In this document: piece after piece, positions 53,801 through 64,000 of the stretch
How the letters are laid out: the number at the start of each line of letters is the position of its first letter
Numbering within the stretch: the first letter of the stretch is position 1
Origin: Phallus indusiatus
Lineage: Eukaryota > Basidiomycota > Agaricomycetes > Phallales > Phallaceae
Direction of reading: 5' to 3'
Assembly: GCA_027605045.1 (NCBI GenBank)
Contig: JAQFWX010000043.1
Location: forward strand, 62,001 to 126,000
Length of the DNA stretch: 64,000 nucleotides
Notes under the pieces: model-generated
The model's database searches: none
Told to the model about the DNA's origin: nothing
What the model saw: only the letters and a program-made list of their open reading frames with translations
Translations under genes and position numbers: made by a program

Positions 53801-55259
53801 GCGTCCATACTTGGGGAACAAGTGCCGGATTGGAAATATTATAAACTTGAGAGATGATGTTACGTTGAACGGCTACGACTTTTTCTAAAAGTTGGATATC
53901 TTGTCCTTCGGCGAGCGGTTCTGTTGTTGCAGTGTGAGTGATAAGTTGAAGCTCATGGAATAGCGACGCGGTTGCATACCATCGCCATCGCCACGCATTC
54001 CGATAGTATAAATCTCTTCAAAACCTTTAGCCCGTTCAGTGCCGTTTATCCAAAAGTTGGTAATATTTTCGGCGTTGACTGAAAAGTCCCATGCTCCATG
54101 ACCGAATGCATTCCATTCGTCTGCGGGTTAATTATATTGTGAGTTAAACTTTTCAAAAGGGTTGTTTTGAGGGCGAAAACGTACTGGGAATACTTCGCAT
54201 CATAGGTTCTTCATGTGATGTTCCCATAACGATTCCGTACAAGTCGGCTAGACGCTGGTTTTCGGGGTCGTCGACGTTAAACATGGCACCCCATTGAGCT
54301 AAGGCAAAAACTCAGAAAGATTATTGTTGAAAGATAAATAGTTAAACTAACCAGGCCACAGATGATTTGCCTTAAGTCGAAGAATCAATTCGAACAATTT
54401 GGTGTAAAAGAACCTGTTAAATGGTGTAGCGGCGTTGGTTCCAGAAGATGGAGACGTAGGATCCCCTTCAGCTCCCAAAGTGGGATCACCACCCACGGCT
54501 TTTCCAGCGCCTGCTCCGCCAAAGTTGTTGGTAAACTTTTCTTGAGCCCAGTTTTGAAGAGCAGGTTGTTCGTCGTTTAAGAAGATGGCGCGATACTTGA
54601 CGCTGGGTGAACCGTGTGCGCAAGGAGTTGAAGTCAAGAAAAGATCTTTGGACGATTTGATTGGGACGTCCGCCCACCTGGTTAAAAAGTGAGGGTTGGT
54701 GAATTATCGTGCGAATCAGCAGATAGACGTACCAGAACCAGGGAGAAACACCAGCCTGTTCGGAAAGTTCGTAAAGTGCGAAAATGGTTCCTCGTCGGTC
54801 TGATCCGACTATGACATAGGCTTTATCGACGCCAGGTAAAGGATTTGAGACGATTTGAGCGTGGTATGCTTCCCAGGAGCCGTTCAAAGCCACGAATGGC
54901 GCTGCATTAGAAGAATTGACATGCGAGATGACAGCATCAATTAATGACGAGGTTCCCAATGTTCCGACGAGTACTGGTGTCCCGCTGCTTGAATGGACAC
55001 CGGAGGAGGAAGTAACATTCGTGATAGATGGGGTGACGCCTGTGACTCTGTTCACGTCTTTCACGAAATCGGTAACAGTGCGATATACAGCTGCCGATTC
55101 GTCTTTGCCGACGAACACCTGAGCGGCTTTGCCTTTGGAAACGAGAGAGATAGACGACGAGCTAGAATTCGTGCTGATGCAGCTCGAAGAAGAAGAAGAC
55201 AACGCAAATGCGGACGTGACGAGCCATGCCAACGTCGTGAATCTCCCGGATAAACGCAT
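50872..55259 (-). CDS. Secreted xylan alpha-1,2-glucuronidase, GH115 family
   Basis: A long, intron-rich gene that splices into a full-length protein of roughly 1,000 residues. The signal peptide MRLSGRFTTLAWLVTSAFALS leads a catalytic region with family segments AYVIVGSDRRGTIFALYELS, GVSPWFWWADVPI, AIFLNDEQPALQNWAQEKF, LWPAQWGAMFNVDDPENQR, YGIVMGTSHEEPMMR, EWNAFGHGAWDFSVNAENI, LSWTDDNWGN, FHIDYVGDPRDYKW and IWVLNVGDLKP. The C-terminal domain ends VIIDTGNVRPSYLGPPES. GH115 enzymes cut (4-O-methyl-)glucuronic acid from xylan. (Longest segments quoted are shortened in part.) Several exons are very small; one of 9 nt codes IDY and one of 22 nt codes KEVFGFY. Many N-glycosylation sequons fit secretion. 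No frame breaks were found. Confidence 0.93.
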
Positions 55260-56865
55260 CTTTTTTACTCGTGCCCGAAGCTTGAGAACCAGCGAAAAGA
55301 AAACGAGGGAAGCACGGGTCTTCTCTCCTGCTCTGGCTTTTATTGTTCCTCCTCTTCTCTTTTGCCAAGGTGCTTTCGTTTTCTATCGAAAATTCCTTAC
55401 AGGGACACATCTCACGCCATTTTGCCTTTTACCGTTGTTACAGACCAGCTGATACTCGGAGAAAACTTTAAACCAACCGTCTTCAGTTCCCTAAACCAAT
55501 TGTCAATGTGGTCAGAGTGGTCAGCTGTTCAAAAAAAACGGACCGTCTCGCATGTCGGAAAGCATTTGGAGCCATTGATGGCGACCTGCAGTTTCAGGGC
55601 AGACATGGCCGAATGGCAGCATCTCATTTTTCTTCTCACGGTCAAATATCTTGCCCCCAAGTATCTTGTAAGTCAATCCCAATGACGACAGAGAAACAAA
55701 TTCCGCTGTCACGGCTCCGGCGTATGGTGAATTTTTGTCCTTCTCCACCCAAATACGCTCAACCGCTATAGTTGATCGATTACGAGGATAAACTCTGCGG
55801 CGCCGTAATCAATGAAATAGACTCTAGAATGTGGAAAGGCATGTTTACAAACTGAACTAAACAGGTTGTAAACTAATTTATCTCTCCCAGATTTCAAGTT
55901 TATAGGGGTGAATTCAAGAGCACGACTCATTTATCGAGGTCCTTCCCGGTCTTTCCTGACTGCTTGAAGCATATCGCGTGGGAGAATGAAACAAATATTA
56001 TTACGGAAATGGTGAGTGCATAGCGTTATTTAACAATGCGAAATTCTCCCTTGAGCCGTTTTATGACAGTCATTCTAGGCGCCTGCAAATGAGCCACTTG
56101 ATCATCCCCATATATTCAAATACGGTTCCGAGTATCTCTTCTCGTAAATTATTCGGATAATTCCAATTTGATTTACTACGCACGACCCCTCCGTGACTAT
56201 GTCTCAAGCTCCACATCGTCAACCGCAAGCGCTTTCTAGATTCGATGACGATCAGTAATAACATCGCCATTGCACGGAATGCGATGCATAGAATGTTTCC
56301 GGCTATGTTATATTTATAATTCAAATTAGTGAGGGCATTTCATTGCGTGCTTCTTCTATTTACCAGACTCAACGGCCTGCAGGTGCAACCTCAACCCTGC
56401 AGCCCAACAGCTTGTATCTAGTCATGCTTCCACATAGCAAACACCACTCCGGTCCGTCCGCGGAATCTCTTTGAACTTCTGATCACGAACTAAATAGAAC
56501 TCTGTCTGAGAAAAATCGTCACATTGATGCTTTGATTGTTCGACAACGACTCGGGTCACATATACATGTACAAATGTAGTTCCTGGATGTTGTATCTCAG
56601 CTATTTTTTACTCAATTGTTATCTCAGTATTCTAAACTTTAGACTGCCCTTTGATCTACGTTGCTCTTTTGTTTTTAATTTTGGGGTCGTCTAAGAGTGT
56701 TAAGATACAGTTTTAATCTGATGGCATTGTCCCCCCGTAACTGATCCTTCAGACAAGCGCGTTTACGCATAATGTTTTGAGAATTGATAAAACTGCTGTT
56801 AGCGTGTGTCAATTGTGGCAAGATTTCTTTCGTAGAGACTTTCCTTGCAAAGGTTACCGTCACGC
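55260..56865. other. Gene-poor region upstream of GH115
   Basis: The first few hundred bases must contain the GH115 promoter. Beyond that only short, domain-free frames occur. No repeat shared with other parts of the window was found. Confidence 0.4.
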
Positions 56866-56941
56866 GGCCGTGTAGCGTAACAGTCATCGATTTCTCCTCT
56901 GATGAAATTGTCATCCCCCGGTTCAAATCTGGGCGCGGCCT
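56866..56941 (+). tRNA. tRNA-like sequence (tRNA gene or pseudogene; anticodon unclear)
   Basis: A 7-bp acceptor stem pairs GGCCGTG with CGCGGCC, and a T-arm reads CCCGG-TTCAAAT-CTGGG with the canonical box-B pattern GGTTCAAATC. TAGCGTAACAGTC fits a box A. Total length is 76 nt with a T discriminator. The anticodon arm is odd: ATTTC/GAAAT pair well but leave a 9-nt loop, TCCTCTGAT. Reading CTG within it would suggest tRNA-Gln, but the spacing is off by two. It is either a degenerate copy or I have misplaced the stem. Confidence 0.5.
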
Positions 56942-57154
56942 TCTCTTTTGAAATCTTCACGGTCTTCATGTTTTCCTTAACTTTTGGCTTCACTGTGCGG
57001 ATTGAATAATATTTTTTTGTAAAATTTAACATATACCTTTCTGTGTTATTTAAAGACCAAAACATCAAGATCTTTGGACGGTGGATAGTTGGTTTGACCT
57101 CAATGAAGAAGACAAATAAACAAATTCCTTGTTCAGAGGGAAGCCAACGAAAAA

Positions 57155-57225
57155 AATGATAAAATAAATATTGCGACCCGAAGGTCGTCCACTCTGTACT
57201 AGCGTGTCATCCTTGTGCAGGGGCC

Positions 57226-57256
<31 letters not shown>

Positions 57257-57280
57257 TACGTATGTCACCCCGAAGGGGAC
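57155..57280 (-). ncRNA. U6 spliceosomal snRNA gene
   Basis: On the minus strand from 57280: a GTCCCCTTCGGGG 5' hairpin, then AAATTGGAACGATACAGAGA, AGATTAGCATGGCCCCTGCA and CAAGGATGACACGC. This is the invariant U6 core with the ACAGAGA box and AGATTAGCATGG (U4/U2-pairing). After GACACGC (57202) the sequence is unusual: it has a CGACC-TTC-GGGTCG hairpin and then T-runs at about 57160 and 57150-57156 that could end Pol III transcription. The 3' end given is therefore approximate. U6 is the catalytic RNA of the spliceosome, consistent with the intron-rich genes here. Confidence 0.88.
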
Positions 57281-59064
57281 ATTATGTTCCCCAGTACTTG
57301 GGAGGGCGACCGTTTGCGCAAATGCTTTTGAACACGCGTGTCGATTTTTGATTTCGCGCCCGTGCCGGTGAGCGTCTATTGCATCGGTCATCTGTAGCCA
57401 CAGTGACAGGAGTCAGAATCGCGAGCGAAACCACATCTCCTATCTCCAGTCGGTTCGTGGTTGGGTGTATATTTTGAGAGGGTCGTTGCATATTGTACGA
57501 ATTCTGGGATTCAGCAACGTTCAAAAGTTTAATGAAAGCTGAACCGTACCGATTGTGTCGATCAAGTCCTGAAAGGTTTCAAAGGCGGAACAGGAAGCGG
57601 GTCTCCCCATACACGGAATTCCTGAGATGAACAGCGTCCGCCAGAGTAGGATACTTGTAGCGCCTACTCTCACAGAACAGGGCCAGAACTCATTTTGCAA
57701 AAATATGTGTTTCAAAGTTCGATTTGGCACTTTTCAAGGCACTCCCAGAAAATCTTGCCACTGATGTGCTCGAGCAAATATTTTTGTATAGCCAGTAAGC
57801 TCCTACAGTATATAAAGCTTTGCAACTGTTAAATTAATACACATTCAGACTTTATTTAGTCTAGACTCTACGCCTGGCAGGATTGTAAGGATACTATATA
57901 TTACATAGAGTCGATGAAAAAGGTGAATATAAAAATATAATCTTCTGAAGCCGATGGGGAAGCTGAGAACGTTTCTCGTTTAGCATCTTACCCTCGAATA
58001 GTCCGACTACCCCCGTCGATTCTCAGCCGAAATCAAGCTCCCTATTCATAATAATCGCTAGACCTTCTGCAATCTACCTTAAAGTTTCCCCTATACTCAA
58101 CGACGAAAACCTGACGAACACCCTGACAAAAATAATCATCATCATCATCATCATGACTTGGAACTAGGTACCGTCGACTCCCTTCTGAGAACAGCTGAGA
58201 CTGCTCCCGTTATGAAAACTGAAAATATCAACGTCGTCGCATTGGACTGCAATTGTAAGCACTCCAGTTCTACATACACCTCTTAGATCCTCGTTCATCT
58301 CATTTTTCTGACTAGAATAGCGATAAGGTTTTGTCGACTGCTTTAGCTATCATCTTCCTGCGCTCTGTTCACCAGCTGAGGAAGTTGATATTATACCTGG
58401 AGAAGGAATGCCCTCAGCACTGAAGGCTTCAAGTCAGAGTCTTTGACTTTTATTATCTAGAAGATCACACGGTGTATCAATTCGACTGTGTCCGAATCAG
58501 TGTTCAAGCCGCGTTTGCTTACTCCGAGAAGTTACAACTTTATGAAGACACTTTCTCTTTCATATCATCTTTAGTTGATGCCGGATATCCCACCATAGCC
58601 TTGCTATTGGACGTTCTATATTTTGCGCAGGAGCATATGTAAACTAGAATTGTACAGAATGAGGACGAAGCTTGCAGATGGTTCATCTGGGATTGTATCC
58701 CTTTCCCATCCCTCGGGAAACTTCTGCGGCGACACATCAAGCACTATGTCGGCAGAACCAGTTCCCTTCCAGGAGCATAAGTTCAGCACAAGCTCGCAAG
58801 GCCTTTACGTGCGGCACTTCCTCGTCCTTGTTTTCATGCAATGCACAAAGACACAAGATTTTGGTGCACGTGATGGAGGGAGAGAACCATAATTCACACC
58901 GACCAGTGGCTTAACGAGTACGCTTTCCTAAAATACTACTCAAAAAACAAGAAATATTTATTGCCAAGAAATTTAAAACACGTTGATCTTCAAGAAAAGT
59001 TGAGTATTTCGACGATGGTCAGTTGATCCACAATCCCCCCGATGCCACCATAAACCTCAGTCAT
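57281..59064. other. Gene-poor region with decayed sequence
   Basis: Short frames only. A run of ATC trinucleotides occurs near 58137-58156. Some spliceable-looking stretches (for example near 58370-58450, GEGMPSALK) hint at an old gene, but I could not assemble one. Confidence 0.4.
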
Positions 59065-59648
59065 TTATACTCTCGTGAGAGTCCAAGTGAAAGCTATGGG
59101 GCTAGCCAAAATGACGAACTACAATGTCATTTAGCTGTGCAAAACAGAATTGATATATTAAAATTACCGTGGAACCGGAATTGGGATACCAATTAACCGG
59201 GTCGTTTTTAGCCGGAGCGATTTTGGATATGCTAATTTAGAGAGCCCGTTAGTTCACTCAAAGAAAGTTACAACAGAGTTTGAAGCATACGTTGCATGCT
59301 TCAGGTCACCAGTAATGAACCACGCATATGGTTCGACATCGAAAGTAAGTTGATTTCCCGTAGCTGCTGGAACCACGAAACCGTTCGTCGATTCATTCTG
59401 AATAGTGTACGCGTTTGCTGGCACGTCACCAATAGGTCTGATAATCCACTATTAAAAGTCGATGGTCAGTCGGAATTGAGTAAGATTAGTAACAATGAAT
59501 AGCACGAACTTTGGAAATACTGTCAAGGCTAGTCGGGCCCGTAGGAGGTAGCTGAATCAAGTCAACGCCGTTTGTGCCGAGGGTAGCGACATTCGGTTTT
59601 CCGGTAATGTTCAAGATAATAGTATAAACACCAGGAGCAACAGACATG
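59065..59648 (-). CDS. Small beta-trefoil-like protein, copy 2 (diverged)
   Basis: Same exon plan as the genes at 39165 and 61011. Exon 1 opens MSVAPGVYTIILNITGKPN and ends SLDSISK; exon 2 runs WIIRPIGDVPANAYTIQNES to EPYAWFIT; exon 3 is ISKIAPAKNDPVNWYPNSGS; exon 4 is FVILASPIAFTWTLTRV-stop. The splice choices for exons 3 and 4 rest on alignment with the other copies. It is clearly more diverged than the near-twin pair, so it left the family earlier or is under different selection. Function as for copy 1: trefoil lectin or protease-inhibitor type, not resolved. Confidence 0.62.
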
Positions 59649-61010
59649 ATTGTGAATTGAAATGCTTGGGAATAGGATTTCACTGAGGGAGGACTGAAGG
59701 TGGTGAGCTCGGTTTTATACCTTTCGAAACGGCTGAGAATGGAAGTAAAGGGCGGAGCTCGCTTATTGAACTACGCACCAATGTTTTGTGAAGAGGTTGT
59801 CCCGAACAGATAGTTGAACTTAGAATCTCAGGTGAACGATGATCCATGGCTCACCTTTGAATACGGAAGACAGGAATGATTACCCTTAATGTGCCAAGGG
59901 ACGGAAATCGAGACTGTGTGTTGAATAGTTGGCACTACCCAATGTATATGCTACTTGCCATCAATTATAATCATAATAATCCAAAGAGGTCTCATCCATA
60001 TAGGAATAAAATTCCAGCGAAAGCGAAAGAGTCGGAAGGGCGACATTAGAATAAGCTGTATGTATCGTTGGCACCAGTGAAAAGTTCGGTCGGATATATA
60101 AATTGAATTGATGCGTGCTTGTTCTGCAAATGTTCAATTTCAACTGGGTCGAGTAAAAGTGGAGACTCGTACCGAATAGTGACTTATATTCTCTGGCACC
60201 GACTGACATCGAAGCAGTTAGATAATTCAGTAAATGCCTCGTTGTGGACCTGGTATACATGATTCAAACTTGACTGGAGGTTGAGATTCCTTTATTCACG
60301 GTTCGGCGAAGACCGCATCATGTTGTGATATCGCTGGATTCCCGTTGAACGTTTGACTGGTGGCTGAATAGTTAAGGGGATCATTTGTATCATTTGGCAC
60401 GAATTAAGCTGCCGAATGATATAATTTAACGTGTACACCGTGTGCGCCTGTCTAGTGTCATTAACATCCACAGTGTTGCCCTCCCTCTATGTCACTTACG
60501 TTTTCTGAGATATTGTATTTACAAAGTGGGTCACGTCATTCTCGATGTCCAGTGATATGGGAAAATCACTCTTATAACTGTTTCTTGAGCATGCATGTTT
60601 ATACGAGTTGAGAAGGCGTCGAGCCGATTATTCTATACATTCAATCAATACCACATTAATGTAAAGACATGAGGCTGAACCTTTTACTCTCCATATACAC
60701 TGTTTGGCACAATTGAGTGGCTGTGCTACCCGAGTTGTCCTATTGGTTTTCTGGACATCGTAATGGCACGATCCATTCTACGGCTAAGACGGTATTAATG
60801 GATACGCGACGGTTTTGTATGATACCAATTCTTTCACATCTTCGTAACCAGTGAGCCAAATGATACCTAACTAGGAATACACGACTTACGAGTTGATTAG
60901 ATTTGGATTTTGGAGCTTACAAACTTTTGTTACTCAAATTCCTATAAATACGCGTGAATATGAGGGGAATCTCTCCAGCGAACACCACATCACTTTTACT
61001 CACTACAATC
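59649..61010. other. Region with a possible trefoil relic and the promoter of the next gene
   Basis: Around 59960-60260 on the minus strand, YIRPN..TGANDTYSLF recalls exon 2 of the beta-trefoil genes, with stops and shifts; this is weak. TATAAATA at 60943-60950 lies 61 bp before the ATG at 61011 and is the likely core promoter of the + strand trefoil gene. Confidence 0.4.
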
Positions 61011-61558
61011 ATGTCTTTCGACGGCATTTACACCATCTCCTTCAACAATACTGGCACTCTCATCAGTGCTACTCTTGGACAACAATCTGTCGGCCTCAGT
61101 CTTCTCCTCCTCGATAAGAATAACTCACAGCAGAAAGTCAGTTGTATAAATGATTTACCCATTACACACACCTTATTGTCATTTTCCTCTTAGTGGAGTA
61201 TTCGTCCTATTGGTAACGTTGGTGATAACATTTACACGATCCAGAGTGCATACACTGGAGCGTACGTGATCCCTCAAGGCACCACTCAGACATTCACTTA
61301 TGGAGAAAATCCGTTTGGATGGTTGATCAACGATAACAAGTACGCGTGCTGATCGTTTCCACTGTGTTTGGTACTGATCATGGAAAACGAAGGATAAGCA
61401 CGACTACACTACCCCCCCGGAACTGGTTCACGGACTCTAGTCTGAAGGTAATAGAGTGATGACGATAATCACTTCAATTGGGAACTGAAAATGTCATGCA
61501 GGCCATCAATCTCGGTACGAGTCCTGCTACGACCTGGGAGATCAAGCCTGTAGTCTGA
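61011..61558 (+). CDS. Small beta-trefoil-like protein, copy 3
   Basis: Four exons, about 128 residues, all frames open. Exon 1 is MSFDGIYTISFNNTG to LLLLDKNNSQQK; exon 2 is WSIRPIGNVGDNIYTIQSA to FGWLINDN; exon 3 is KISTTTLPPRNWFTDSSLK; exon 4 is AINLGTSPATTWEIKPVV-stop. The near-twin of 39165-39723 on the other strand 21 kb away. The shared 3' flank (GATACCTACAAAG..TTTTCTTGGAGTAAACCGAT) shows that a block larger than the gene was copied. No signal peptide, as usual for cytosolic mushroom trefoil proteins. Likely lectin or peptidase inhibitor; not resolved. Confidence 0.75.
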
Positions 61559-64000
61559 TCAAGAATGGGTGGAATTACCGGATTGATACCTACAAAGCTT
61601 TTCTTGGAGTAAACCGATCTTCGGTGTTTTTCGTTTGTTTTGACAATAAATTGTGTCTGTTTTAAGATATACCTACACGGTCTACACCAACGTTGGCCGG
61701 GAAAGAATCATCTAGTTTCCAATAACCACTGAAAACTCCGTAGACGGGGAAATATCGACAGTTCACCTTCAGGATTGAGGCAACTGAAGAATGGTGATAT
61801 ACATATGTCCACCTTGTTCCCTACTCTTTGACCTCACTTATAATTAGGCTCCATAACGCGACTATGTAAAGTGAGCTGTGAGGATGAGTGAAATTGTTAG
61901 GGCGCGTGAAGTGACGTACAGACCCGAGTTTGACTGTTATTGTGTGCTAAGGTCAAAAGAAAGATATAATAAACGCATTGAAGACATTGTGAAGGAATAT
62001 CTTAAGTTACCTCTGTTACTATTAGTAACAGCGGAGCCGCCGTCACGCGTCAGACTCGTCAGGGCACGCCGTCTTTGTTTCTTGTCGTTGTGGATATGGG
62101 TCACAACCAACGAATGCCAATACCTGATATTCTAACAAGCACCGTATATCTCACTGAGTTCCGATCATCCTTTACTATCAATACAACAGAATCAGGATTC
62201 ATCTTCGTTTGTTGTTTAGGTTTCCTTTGTTCGCGTTGTATACTATCTTCGTGTTCTTCAATAGAGACAGTATATAACATGCGGAGAGCGGCATATCCAC
62301 TTGGATTGAGCACCACAACGCTCGCCAGCGTTAATCAACGCGTTCAACACGAGAACACATCTACACGTTGTTCACATAACGTGCTATTGGTCGTTATCCC
62401 AGCTTCTCTGTTCCTTCTATATACCACATTCGTCGGCCTACCCGTTTCAAGATTCTCAACTGCCTGACTGAGAGGTAAACACCCACATTCGTAATCTTGA
62501 GGTCTGGTCTTTGTTTCTAACACTCTGGATGAAAATTCAGTATTTGCCCAATATGGTCGCTGAAAGCCCCAAGCGTGTTCAAGGAACTCGGAAACCGTTA
62601 GCCTCGGACAGGGACATACAATCTAGCACCAAGTTTTGGGACAAGCTCGGGAGTCCCCATAAGTAAGACAAAGTATATGTCTATATAAAGGATGTACTAA
62701 AATCGCGCCTGTCAGTCCATTGCGAATGTCAAACAAGCACCACCGCTTAACTCAACAACTACCGTCAAGCATCACTAGCATCACTATCAATCTGAGTCCA
62801 ACCACCGCGCAACAGTCTTCGTGGATGTCACAACCAAACATGGCCGAAACGAACGAAAAACAGTCAAAGCAGCCCCGAGAAGACGCATCAGCAAATGCCA
62901 CAGCTGGACCCAGCAGCGATCAGGTGACAGGTGTTAAACGGAAACGCGGAAACTCACCAGTTCAAATGGTTAGGTGTACGTATGTACGACAATGATGTTG
63001 TTGCTCCGGGTATGCATGTAGGTGGTAGGTATCAATAGATCAGTTCGGAATAGGAGCTTGGCTGACTTGTTGAAAGAGCTTAGGAAGAACTTGGGATATT
63101 TATCAAATAACTTTGTTTGGAAATCAACATGCGTTGTAATGTCGTCGCTTCTAATTAAGGAATACGAAATTTTAATCGATAAACTAGTGTTTGAGCGTTG
63201 TGAGATCTGAATCGTATCAGGTCTAGTCCAAAGACAGAAGATCTGAATGTTGCATTTTATTCATAATCTAGACTATATGTAAAAACAATTGAGCAGTACT
63301 ATCCACCTGAGATTGCGTGCAACACCACATCGCACCAAGTGTCCGTCTTTTGTCAACAACACCAAAACCGCAAAACGTCTGTGCATGTATTCCAACCGCG
63401 CGGCCACTTGTGCTATCACCATGACCTAACCTGTACTAAAAAGTGGTCGAATATAAAAACTGAAAAGCTGAGCATTCTTCAAATAGCAACTAACAGTTTT
63501 TGCAAAGCGGAACGCTTCCCTTCAAAAGTGAGGGTAATACGGGAGTAGCTCCAAGTCCAGAATTGCTATCATGATATTCTACGGGCACGCGCAGCAAAAG
63601 AAGTACACGCTACCATAGTTAGACAATCCTTTTGACACGCCAATTCATAAGTTTGCAGGATAAACCTGGTATCTCGTCCGATGTCGTCCTTTAAAAGCTT
63701 TCCACAACCTCCGAGGCTGCTTCATAATAGAACCCAAGGAGATGCCAAAGATCTGTATCCAAGTCAGATTCACTTATTGTCATGAATCGTTCATCGTTTG
63801 AGAAGAAAAGCGCTTGTTTGTGTCCATTGTATACAAAAGTTACGGCAGATGCTTGATCTTGGCATAGTTCACGCATTATGGCCATCATGCATCATGACCG
63901 GGGACTCTTGTCTCAAAACGGAACACGTGATGACTCTGATGAAATTCAGTGATAAATGACTTGATAAGGTCGGTCCCGAATACCAATTGAAAATGCCACT
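61559..64000. other. Gene-poor right end of the window
   Basis: About 120 bp of trefoil 3' flank, then no gene I can support. Two weak possibilities: a first exon at 62857-62968 on the + strand (MAETNEKQSKQPRED..GVKRKRGNSPVQ, with an NLS-like KRKR and a GT donor after it), and a 65-codon minus frame at 63691-63888 (FMTISESDLDTDLWHLLGFYYE) that could be a last exon. Neither could be extended. Confidence 0.35.

Noticed and set aside
56799..57068. 89-codon minus-strand frame containing RFEPGD
   Set aside because: RFEPG is the usual translation of an antisense tRNA T-arm; the frame is a shadow of the tRNA-like sequence.
57065..57391. 108-codon minus-strand frame as a protein
   Set aside because: It overlaps the U6 snRNA; the apparent protein is the translation of the RNA gene.
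58137..58156. ATC trinucleotide run as a functional repeat
   Set aside because: Short simple-sequence repeat outside any gene; nothing suggests a role.
58623..58914. Plus-strand frames of 80-89 codons near 58.7 kb
   Set aside because: Two overlapping frames, no splice partners or family pattern found; may be remains of a gene but not supportable.
61878..62467. Two plus-strand frames (85 and 130 codons)
   Set aside because: No recognisable domain, no convincing introns, composition like non-coding sequence.
1..64000. CRISPR arrays, operons or bacterial-type systems
   Set aside because: The window is nuclear fungal DNA with spliceosomal introns; no regularly spaced direct repeats with unique spacers were seen.

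Overview
This is nuclear DNA from a filamentous basidiomycete, most likely a mushroom-forming Agaricomycete. The evidence is short introns (about 45-70 bp, with GT..AG ends and CTRAY-type branch sites), Ty3/gypsy and non-autonomous LTR elements of agaric type, fungal 7-TM (DUF6533-type) and alpha-kinase genes, a GH115 glucuronidase of a wood/plant-decay repertoire, and beta-trefoil proteins of the mushroom lectin/protease-inhibitor kind. The genus cannot be named from the sequence alone.

Layout. (1) 1-20.2 kb is a transposon-rich block. It holds a partial coiled-coil gene antisense to an LTR element, a 627-bp 3' LTR, nested LTRs of one ~350-400 bp family, a pol-less LARD-like element with one 470-aa ORF, and two ~835-bp CACTA-like terminal-inverted-repeat elements. 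A nearly full-length, young Ty3/gypsy element (8740-15399) lies in an intron of a dead DDE-integrase-like gene. An alpha-kinase gene (16317-19473) carries two solo LTRs, one in its first exon and one at its stop codon. (2) 20.4-29 kb holds three minus-strand host membrane-protein genes: a DHHC palmitoyltransferase, a 4-TM protein and a multi-TM protein. (3) 27.5-47.3 kb is a tandem segmental duplication of about 7-8 kb. Unit A (27.5-35.5 kb) has the whole multi-TM gene, a DUF6533 gene and a 5'-truncated, frameshifted ornithine aminotransferase (OAT). Unit B (40.2-47.3 kb) has a truncated multi-TM pseudogene, a second DUF6533 gene and the intact OAT. At the junction (35.5-40.2 kb) lie a short-LTR element with a broken gag and a pair of beta-trefoil loci. 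(4) 47.8-55.3 kb is gene-dense: a Nudix hydrolase and an ALKBH6-type dioxygenase in divergent orientation, then a secreted GH115 alpha-glucuronidase with microexons. (5) 55.3-64 kb is gene-poor: a tRNA-like sequence and a U6 snRNA gene about 0.25 kb apart, two further intact beta-trefoil genes and decayed sequence.

The host genes do not form one pathway. OAT (arginine/ornithine catabolism), GH115 (xylan side-chain removal), the palmitoyltransferase, Nudix and ALKBH6 are independent functions. The strongest stories are structural: a duplication with reciprocal truncation, datable nested insertions with target-site duplications, microexons of 8 and 9 nt supported by reading frame, and a dispersed beta-trefoil family. 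Gene models were spliced by eye; exon junctions are inference wherever no homologue constrains them.
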